Source: VGRF01 sp964460485
GTDB taxonomy: Bacteria > Myxococcota_A > UBA9160 > UBA6930
Direction: 5' to 3'
NCBI GenBank assembly: GCA_964460485.1
Contig: CAYWRY010000082.1
Coordinates: forward strand, 1-18,185
DNA length: 18,185 nucleotides
The notes under the pieces are model-generated. The model was not told the origin of the DNA. It worked only from the letters and a program-made list of their open reading frames with translations, and did no database searches. A program made the translations under genes and the position numbers. This document shows positions 13,077-18,185 of this stretch, one piece after another; positions within the stretch are counted from its first letter, which is position 1, and each line of letters begins with the position of its first letter.

Positions 13077-14392
13077 TGGCGCCGATCGAGCGCCCCGCGC
13101 GCTTCCTCCCCTACCCCGAGCTGGTCGAGCCCGCGGCCCCGTCCGGCGATGCCGCGCCCTTCCGCATCCGCGACTCGCGCGAGGGCGACGGCCGCTTGAC
13201 CGGCGCGGTCGACCTCGTGGCGCGGCGCATGCTGGTTCCCCTCGACGCCTGGTCGCGCGCGACGATGCGCCACGAGCTGGGCCACGTGCGCTGGTCGCCA
13301 CGGCAGCCCGCGCGCGTGCGCTTCGACCGGCGCGTGCTTGCCTCCGTCGAGGACGCGCGCGTGAACCTGGCGCTCGCGGCGAGCGGCGTGCCCGTCGCGC
13401 TGGGCGCCGAGGGCGAGCTGTACGTGGCGTGGCTGCTCGCCGCCGATCGCCAGCGTGGCGACGCGCTGGCGTTCTGGCTGCGGGCGATCGCGGCGATCGG
13501 CACGAGCGTCGAGCCGACCCTGCGCGCGCTGCTGGAGAGCGAGCACGACGACGGCTGCACGGGAGCGCGCGTGGCACAGCGCATGCGCTGCATCCGCGAG
13601 GCGCTGGAGGATGCGCGCCGGGCGAGCGGCGGCGAGGTGGCTCCCGAGCGACGCGCGCGCGCGCTCGCGCGCCAGCTCGCCCGGGCACTGCGCGGCGAGG
13701 GCGTGCTCGACGCGCGCGGCCAGGCGCAGCACAGCGCGTACGTCATCGACTGCTGCGCGGCCCACGCGGACGAGACGGAGGGTTCGCCGGACGTCCGCCG
13801 CGGACGCGCCGACGTCGAGGACGAGGCGGAGGACGTGCAGCCAGGCCGGCTGCGCATCACCCGCGCGGCGCTGTCGCACGGGCGCAGGGCGAGCGGTGGG
13901 CTGCGCGGCTGGCGGGCGGCGCGCGAGGGCGCGGTGGTGCGCTACGCGGCGCGCTGGTACGTGGACCGCGCGATCTTCCGGCGGCGCGCGCGCTCGGCGC
14001 GCGGCACGCTGCTGGTCGACGTGAGCGGCAGCATGCGCCTGCGGCCAGGCGATCTCGACGCGACGCTCGCCGCCACGCGCGCGGGCCTCGTGGTCGCGAT
14101 CTACTCCGGGACGGGCGAGGAGGGCGAGCTGCGCGTGGTGGCCGCCGGCTCGCTGCGCGCCGCGGATGCCCAGCTCGCGCCACCGGGCAACGGCAACGTC
14201 GTCGACCTGCCGGCGCTCGCCTGGCTCGCCCGCCAGCCCGAGCCGCGCGTGTGGGTCTCCGACGGCCACGTGACGGGCATCGGCGACCGTCCATCGAAGC
14301 GCCTGCGCGAGGAGTGCGAGGCGCTCGCGCGGCGCGCGCGCATCCGGCGTGTGGCGAAGCTCGACGAGGCGCGGGCGCTGCTCGGCTCCTGA
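13076..14392 (+). CDS. vWA-domain protein with HELGH metallopeptidase-like motif
   Basis: A 438-residue soluble partner of the MoxR ATPase. The C-terminal half is a von Willebrand factor A domain with MIDAS motif DVSGSM (D315, S317, S319) and a later VSDG (D396). The middle MIDAS threonine loop looks degenerate (PGNGNVVDLP, about 370-379). The N-terminal half carries HELGH (66-70) followed by SVEDARVN (E92, D93), a layout like gluzincin peptidases (HExxH plus a downstream Glu). The EDxR block also recalls NorD/CobT relatives. A helical region (about 160-210) and a charged linker (about 234-258) connect the halves. It resembles in general layout the metallopeptidase-plus-vWA family of COG3864 (DUF2201), but I cannot confirm membership. 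Translation is coupled to the ATPase. Confidence 0.85.
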   Translation: MAPIERPARFLPYPELVEPAAPSGDAAPFRIRDSREGDGRLTGAVDLVARRMLVPLDAWSRATMRHELGHVRWSPRQPARVRFDRRVLASVEDARVNLALAASGVPVALGAEGELYVAWLLAADRQRGDALAFWLRAIAAIGTSVEPTLRALLESEHDDGCTGARVAQRMRCIREALEDARRASGGEVAPERRARALARQLARALRGEGVLDARGQAQHSAYVIDCCAAHADETEGSPDVRRGRADVEDEAEDVQPGRLRITRAALSHGRRASGGLRGWRAAREGAVVRYAARWYVDRAIFRRRARSARGTLLVDVSGSMRLRPGDLDATLAATRAGLVVAIYSGTGEEGELRVVAAGSLRAADAQLAPPGNGNVVDLPALAWLARQPEPRVWVSDGHVTGIGDRPSKRLREECEALARRARIRRVAKLDEARALLGS

Positions 14393-14446
14393 GCGGCGAG
14401 GCGCACGGTCGCGTTTCAGGCTCCGCCGCCCGCGCGCGGGCGCAGC

Positions 14447-14746
14447 ATGCGGGGCCGTCGGCAGCCGACGACTCATCAGGATCTCCTGGAGGCGCAGAAG
14501 AAGCCAGGTCTCGTCGTCGCCTATGCGGTCCACGCCGCGCAGGCGCGCTCGCCGAGGGAGGCCGATCTGATCTTGTCCATCCCGTACGAGAGCTGGGCGG
14601 CGCTCGACGGACGAGAGGACGAGCTCGAGCCCATCACGAGCCAGGCATTCGGATCGGAGCACGCTGCCAATGCGGCGTCGATCGACTGCGAGAAGATGCG
14701 CGAGGGGCTGGGGAGCGAGCGCATCCAGGAGCTGGTGCTGAAGTAG
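14447..14746 (+). pseudogene. Probable 5'-truncated remnant of a small NIPSNAP-like (dimeric alpha/beta barrel) protein
   Basis: A 99-residue frame. Residues about 13-99 look like real protein: LLEAQKKPGLVVAYAVHAAQ, then ADLILSIPYESWAALDG, ending REGLGSERIQELVLK. This resembles the C-terminal two thirds of small secreted or cytosolic proteins in which the first strand and a helix precede the EAQKKAGL-type block. Here that N-terminal part is absent: the first 12 residues (MRGRRQPTTHQD) look random, and no Shine-Dalgarno or signal peptide is visible. Third-codon GC is also lower than in neighbouring genes. It is in the same frame as the vWA gene, 54 bases past its stop. I infer a decayed fragment; a short functional gene is possible. 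Confidence 0.45.
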
Positions 14747-14753
14747 ACCGGCG

Positions 14754-15350
14754 CTAGCGAGGCCTTGGGGCGGCGGGCGCGAACGCGCTCGCGCCGCCGC
14801 GCAGGCGCACGCGCAGGTCGATGGCGAAGCCCGCGGCGATGGCGCCCACACCGAGGCGCTCCTCGCGCGCCGCGGGAGATCCGCCGCGCAGCGCATCGGC
14901 GAGGGGTGTGCGGAACCAGGGGAACAGCTCCGGCGGCAGCGCATCCGCTGCGAACCAGGCGAGCGCGGGCGCTTCCGCGCTCGGCGCGAGCGCGCCGCCG
15001 ACCGCGTGTGCGCGAAACACGAGCGCGCGATGCGCGAAGAATCCCCGCCGCACGTACTCGCCGACGGGCGCGTCGATCGCGACCTCGAGGCCCGTCTCCT
15101 CGCGCAGCTCCCGCACGAGCGCCGCCTCGTCCGCCTCCCCGGGCGCCACGTTCCCGCCCGGCAGCTCCCAGCCCATCAGATCGCCGCGCAGCGACAGCAA
15201 CACGCCGCGCTCGCCCGTCACGACCGCCTGCACGACGCGCCGCTCGCCGATCACCGCCGGCCCGATCACGCCCTTCACCGCGTTGCGCGCGTGATCGATC
15301 GGCAAGCGCGCGAGGGCAGCCAGCACCGCGAGCGCGCGACCGCGCCTCAT
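14754..15350 (-). CDS. Nudix hydrolase
   Basis: A 198-residue protein with a perfect Nudix box (GX5EX7REUXEEXGU). It begins at G66, has E72 at the end of GNVAPGE, then RELREETGL at 80-88 with the metal-binding E84 and E85. Nudix enzymes cleave nucleoside diphosphates linked to another group; the substrate here is unknown. The N-terminal 40 residues (MRRGRALAVLAALARLP) form a basic/hydrophobic helix that precedes the catalytic fold. The start is taken as ATG 15350; an in-frame GTG at 15356 is closer to the AGGAG at 15366-15362 (minus strand) and is possible. The frame is open far upstream, but that part is low-complexity and not protein-like. It faces the gene remnant tail to tail. Confidence 0.88.
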   Translation of the reverse strand: MRRGRALAVLAALARLPIDHARNAVKGVIGPAVIGERRVVQAVVTGERGVLLSLRGDLMGWELPGGNVAPGEADEAALVRELREETGLEVAIDAPVGEYVRRGFFAHRALVFRAHAVGGALAPSAEAPALAWFAADALPPELFPWFRTPLADALRGGSPAAREERLGVGAIAAGFAIDLRVRLRGGASAFAPAAPRPR

Positions 15351-15364
15351 CGCCACGCCCACTC

Positions 15365-15387
15365 CTCGAGCTCCGCTCGAGCTCGAG
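15365..15387 (-). promoter_or_regulatory. Hairpin overlapping the Nudix gene ribosome binding site
   Basis: CTCGAGCTC (15365-15373) and GAGCTCGAG (15379-15387) form a perfect 9-bp stem with a 5-base loop. The stem includes part of the minus-strand AGGAG (complement of 15362-15366) that precedes the Nudix start. It contains three CTCGAG boxes within 23 bases. Regulatory function is inferred only. Confidence 0.35.
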
Positions 15388-15481
15388 AGCCTGCAACGAA
15401 GCGAGCGCGCCTCGAAGGCGCGCGAGCTTCGCCCTTCCCACCCAGTGCGCGCGCGCCCGCCCAGATTCCACCGCGGCCCGC

Positions 15482-15677
15482 CGGCGCAGGGGCGGGCGGG
15501 GTGGGGGGCGCAGCGCAGGGCCCGACAGGGGCACGACCTCCGCGGCCCTCGCCGCAACGATCCAAGGTGTGAGCGCTGAAGCGCGCCCACGGGCCGCGCG
15601 CTCGCCTCCACCCAACTCCGCAGGCCAAGCCGCGAGGGCCCGGAGTCGCGCCCCCCACTCCGCCCGCCCCTGCGCCG
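15482..15677. repeat. 30-bp inverted repeat pair enclosing 136 bp
   Basis: Left arm 15482-15511 and right arm 15648-15677 are reverse complements over 30 bases, with a single G/T difference (15500 versus 15659) that would still pair as G-U in RNA. The arms are extremely G-rich (left) and C-rich (right); the right arm reads GCGCCCCCCAC then CCGCCCGCCCCTGCGCCG after the odd base. The 136-bp interior has no open frame of note. No target-site duplication is visible at the outer edges. It may be a non-autonomous repeat element, or a giant terminator stem behind hisG. Confidence 0.7.
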
Positions 15678-15714
15678 CCTCGGCGCCCCTTCGAACCGCC
15701 CGAAGCCCCGCCGC

Positions 15715-16605
15715 TCACCCGACGATCTTGCTGAGCGGATACTCGACGATCCCGCGCGCCCCGCGATCCACGAGCTCCGGCAACAGCTCTCGCACCAGCT
15801 TCTCCTCGACGACGGTGTTCAGCGCCACCCAGCTCTCGTCGGCGAGCGTGGAGACCGTCGGTGTCGCGAGGGCCGGCAGCACGTCCAGCACCTTCTGCAG
15901 GTGCACGCGCGGCACGTTCATCATCAGGCCGACACGTCCGGCTGCGGCGATCGCGCCGCTCAACAGGAGCAGCAGCCGCTCCATCTTGCGGCGCTTCCAC
16001 GGGTCGAGGACTGCTTCTTTGTTGGCGACGAAGCGCGGCGTGCTCTCGAGGACCGTGTCGATCACGCGCAATCGGTTGGCGCGGATCGAGGAGCCCGTCT
16101 CCGAGACGTCGACGATCGCGTCGGCGAGCAGCGGCGGCTTCACCTCCGTCGCGCCGTAGGAGAACTCGACCTCGGCGCGCACGCCGTGCTGCTTCAGGTA
16201 CCGCTTCGTGAGCGCGACCGTCTCGGTCGCGATGCGTCCGCCCTCCAGGTCCTTCACGGACTGGATGTGCGAATCCTCCTTCACCGCGAGCAGCCAGCGC
16301 ACCGGGCGGTAGTTCGGCCAGGGCGCGCGCAGGTCGGCGAGCTCCTTCACCTTCGCGCCGTTCTCGAGCACCCAGTCGATGCCGGTGATGCCCGCGTCGA
16401 GCACGCCCTGCTCCACGTAGCGCGCCACTTCCTGCGCGCGGATCAGCACGCACGACAGCTCGGGGTCGTCGATCTCCGGGTAGTAGGAGCGCTCGGGGAT
16501 GCGCAGGTTGAAGCCGGCCAGCGCAAAGAGCTTCGCCGTCGTGTCCTGCAGGCTGCCCTTCGGCAGGCCGAGCACGAGCTGGCTCTTGCCCGGCGCGCGC
16601 TTCAT
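15715..16605 (-). CDS. hisG: ATP phosphoribosyltransferase HisG (long form)
   Basis: A 296-residue cytosolic enzyme that catalyses the first step of histidine biosynthesis, joining ATP and PRPP. It is the long form: the bilobal catalytic part (1 to about 212) opens with LVLGLPKGSLQ (10-20) and has YPEIDDPELSCVLIRAQEV split around residues 42-60. The PRPP-binding loop is IVDVSETGSSIR (about 164-175). The C-terminal ACT-like domain (about 215-296), which binds histidine for feedback inhibition in this form, is present, so HisZ is not needed. The ATG at 16605 overlaps the hisI stop by four bases (ATGA), indicating translational coupling. Confidence 0.96.
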   Translation of the reverse strand: MKRAPGKSQLVLGLPKGSLQDTTAKLFALAGFNLRIPERSYYPEIDDPELSCVLIRAQEVARYVEQGVLDAGITGIDWVLENGAKVKELADLRAPWPNYRPVRWLLAVKEDSHIQSVKDLEGGRIATETVALTKRYLKQHGVRAEVEFSYGATEVKPPLLADAIVDVSETGSSIRANRLRVIDTVLESTPRFVANKEAVLDPWKRRKMERLLLLLSGAIAAAGRVGLMMNVPRVHLQKVLDVLPALATPTVSTLADESWVALNTVVEEKLVRELLPELVDRGARGIVEYPLSKIVG

Positions 16606-16991
16606 CTCTTGTAGACCTGCTCGGGGTCGAACAGCGGCTCGCTCGTGACGCGCCAGTCGTCGCCCTCGCGCAGGCGGTAGAAACAGCTGCGCCTCCCGGT
16701 GTGGCAGGCGGCGCCGCCGCGCTGCTCGACCTGGAGCACGACGGCGTCGCCGTCGCAGTCGACGCGCAGGGCCACGAGCCGCTGCGTGTTGCCGCTCGAC
16801 TCGCCCTTGCGCCAGAGCTCGTTTCGCGACGTGCTCCAGTAGACGACCTCTCCGCGCGAGAGCGTCTCGCGGAACGACTGCTCGTTCATGTAGGCGACCA
16901 TCAGGACCTCGCCGCTCGCGTGATCCTGCGCGACGGCAGTGATTAGGCCGCCACGCTTCGAGAAATCCGGGAGTGCTTCTGCCGTCGCCAT
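16602..16991 (-). CDS. hisI: Phosphoribosyl-AMP cyclohydrolase HisI
   Basis: A 129-residue enzyme for the third step of histidine biosynthesis. It has the conserved VLMVAYMNEQSF (29-40), the YWSTSRNELWRKGESSGN block (51-68), the metal-binding VDCDGD (77-82; D78, D80, D82 and zinc ligand C79) and ACHTGRRSCFYR with zinc ligands C96 and C103. It is the cyclohydrolase domain only; no fused HisE (PRA-PH) domain follows. The start is ATG 16991; GTG 17003 is possible. No Shine-Dalgarno is visible. A TAAGGT hexamer, which includes the plsB stop, lies 10 bases before the ATG, so a leaderless start is conceivable. Confidence 0.95.
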   Translation of the reverse strand: MATAEALPDFSKRGGLITAVAQDHASGEVLMVAYMNEQSFRETLSRGEVVYWSTSRNELWRKGESSGNTQRLVALRVDCDGDAVVLQVEQRGGAACHTGRRSCFYRLREGDDWRVTSEPLFDPEQVYKR

Positions 16992-17004
16992 GAGGGGCGG
17001 CACC

Positions 17005-18185
17005 TTACAAAGGGGCCAACTCCGCTGCCAGACGAGCGCGCAGTCCCGCGAGCTCCGCGAACGCCGGGCCGCGCGCGTAGCGCGTCTCGCGCGGGGCGTC
17101 GGGCACGGCCGCGAGCACGCCGCGCCGCGCCATCAGCTCGAGCGCGTTCTTGAACGTGACCGGGTTCCAGCCCTCGGGCCGGCGCACCTCGCCGAGCAGC
17201 TGCGCGCGGCGGTGGTAGGTCTCGCTGTCCTTCTCGATCGCGGCTGCGGTCGCGGGCTCGACCAGGCTCTCGACGGTGCAGCAGGCGACGTAGTAGGCCT
17301 CCAGCACGCTGCGCGTCTGCTCCGCCAGGAAGGCGAGCGAGGCGCGGCCCGCCTCGGTCGCGCGCAGCCGCTCGCCGCTGCGCTCGACCAGGCCGGCGCC
17401 CTCGAAGGCCGCCAGGCAAGCGGAGATCTGCGCGGCCTGCCGCTCGCCGAGCGGCGCGAACCACTCGACGTCGAGCAGCTCGAGCCAGAGCGACACGTGC
17501 TCGCGCAACGCGCGCTCCTCGCTCGCGCCCGCCAGCAGGCGGCGCGCGATGAAGCTCGGCGTGGCGAGCGCGTGGTAGATGCCGTTGCGGTAGACGTCGA
17601 GCGCGCGCCGATTGGGCTCGTCGAAGTAGATCAGCTCGCCCCGCGTGTCGCTCTCCGCGCGGATCAGCCCCAGGCGGATCAGGAAGTCGATGGACTCGGC
17701 GAAGCGCTGCGGCGCATCGGCGTCGAGGGCGGGCGAGAGGCGCACGCCCTGGAGCCGCAGCAGCTCGACCAGCTGTGCCATGCGCGTCGCGAGCTCGGCG
17801 CGGAACATGCCGCGGTGCGGCTCGCCGAGCAGCGCGGCGGCGGCCACGCTGGTGGCGGTCGCCACCATCGACCAGTTGATGCGCTCGACCAACTCGCGCC
17901 CGAGCGCCTCCACGATCGCGCGGCGCGCGGCCTCGGACTCGTCGCCGCGCCGCCACAGCTCCTCGCGGCCCGCGAGCGTGGCGGCGAGCGAGACGGGCTC
18001 GCCGAAGTTCAGGTAGACGCTGCCGAAGTTGCGCGACAGCACCTTCCTTGCGCGCACCAGGCCGCGCACGCTCTCGGCTTCCTTCGCGCCGCCCTCGAGC
18101 TCGTGGACCATCGCGCCCTCTTCCACGAGCCGCTCGTAGCTGATCGCGACGGGCACGTAGAAGAGATCGCGGCGTCCGCTGTCGA
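17005..18185 (-). CDS. plsB: Glycerol-3-phosphate acyltransferase PlsB, C-terminal part (5' end outside window)
   Basis: The frame runs in from the right edge (first visible residues DSGRRDLFYVPVAISYERLV, with coding continuing beyond 18185) and stops with TAA at 17005-17007. The VPVAISYERLVEEG stretch followed by ELEGGAKEAES, and FGSVYLNFGEPVSL, are the late acyltransferase motifs of the PlsB family, the inner-membrane enzyme that acylates sn-glycerol 3-phosphate at position 1. The remaining 300 residues are the helical C-terminal region typical of PlsB. The catalytic HxxxxD block lies outside the window. The stop is 13 bases from the hisI ATG. The GTG at 18156 is an internal Val, not a start. 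Confidence 0.88.
   Translation of the reverse strand, partial: DSGRRDLFYVPVAISYERLVEEGAMVHELEGGAKEAESVRGLVRARKVLSRNFGSVYLNFGEPVSLAATLAGREELWRRGDESEAARRAIVEALGRELVERINWSMVATATSVAAAALLGEPHRGMFRAELATRMAQLVELLRLQGVRLSPALDADAPQRFAESIDFLIRLGLIRAESDTRGELIYFDEPNRRALDVYRNGIYHALATPSFIARRLLAGASEERALREHVSLWLELLDVEWFAPLGERQAAQISACLAAFEGAGLVERSGERLRATEAGRASLAFLAEQTRSVLEAYYVACCTVESLVEPATAAAIEKDSETYHRRAQLLGEVRRPEGWNPVTFKNALELMARRGVLAAVPDAPRETRYARGPAFAELAGLRARLAAELAPL

Larger units (their letters stand above)
15351..15714. other. 364-bp gene-free stretch between hisG and the Nudix gene
   Basis: No credible gene lies here; open frames are GC-driven and have no start signals. It holds the ribosome-site hairpin at 15365-15387 and the paired inverted repeat 15482-15511 / 15648-15677, with smaller nested dyads around GGGCCC between the arms. 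G/C strand asymmetry is strong: one arm is G-rich and the other C-rich on the same strand. Confidence 0.6.

Noticed and set aside
12569..14944. A 791-codon minus-strand open frame opposite the MoxR and vWA genes
   Set aside because: The MIDAS, Walker and HELGH motifs lie on the plus strand. The minus translation is rich in Arg, Ala and His with no recognisable fold or ribosome binding site.
15351..15611. An N-terminal extension of the Nudix protein from an upstream start at 15611
   Set aside because: The extension is Arg/Pro/Gly/Cys-rich, lies over the inverted repeat arm and has no ribosome binding site. A Shine-Dalgarno occurs just before 15350/15356.

Overview
This is a very GC-rich window (by eye around 70% or more) with dense, tightly packed bacterial genes. 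GTG starts are frequent, and stops and starts often overlap by 1-4 bases. The gene content suggests a deltaproteobacterial-type lineage (Myxococcota, Desulfobacterota or Binatota-like): a cytochrome c maturation operon whose CcmE carries cysteine in place of the haem-binding histidine, a long-form HisG, and PlsB. This placement is inferred from gene types and is not proven. There are no rRNA or tRNA genes, no CRISPR array and no recognisable transposase.

Layout. Positions 1-1093 (+) hold the 3' end of an unrecognised gene and an ABC-3 family metal-ion permease. Positions 1104-3614 (-) hold an MFS exporter and a class I PLP aminotransferase. Positions 3704-10339 (+) form one long cytochrome c maturation (Ccm, system I) operon: promoter, ccmE, ccmF, a large gene for a signal-peptide/membrane/zinc-ribbon protein, ccmA, ccmB, ccmC and a 41-residue ccmD. 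Positions 10340-10758 are a gene-free stretch that begins with a good sigma70-like promoter. Positions 10759-11256 (+) encode a conserved-looking zinc-ribbon protein, followed by a strong hairpin. Positions 11525-14392 (+) are a three-gene operon: an unrecognised protein, a MoxR-type AAA+ ATPase, and a protein with an HExxH motif plus a vWA domain. Positions 14447-14746 hold a short, probably 5'-truncated gene remnant. From 14754 to the right edge, everything is on the minus strand: a Nudix hydrolase, a 365-bp gene-free stretch with a 30-bp inverted repeat pair, hisG, hisI and the C-terminal part of plsB.

How the genes work together. The Ccm genes make the machinery that exports haem (CcmABCD), holds it on a chaperone (CcmE) and attaches it to apocytochromes (CcmF). 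No ccmG or ccmH is present here. The slot usually occupied by thiol-handling or CcmI-type genes holds a fusion-like protein with no periplasmic cysteine. This resembles the reduced Ccm system known from Desulfovibrio. The MoxR/vWA pair is expected to act as an ATP-driven remodelling or insertion chaperone. The HELGH motif in its vWA partner and an upstream partner of unknown family make it the best candidate for an undescribed system. hisI and hisG overlap by four bases and encode two steps of histidine biosynthesis.

Several genes (ccmE, possibly MFS and hisI) have a -10-like hexamer only 7-10 bases before ATG and no Shine-Dalgarno sequence, which suggests leaderless mRNAs. Two others (ccmF, Nudix) have a hairpin overlapping the ribosome binding site.
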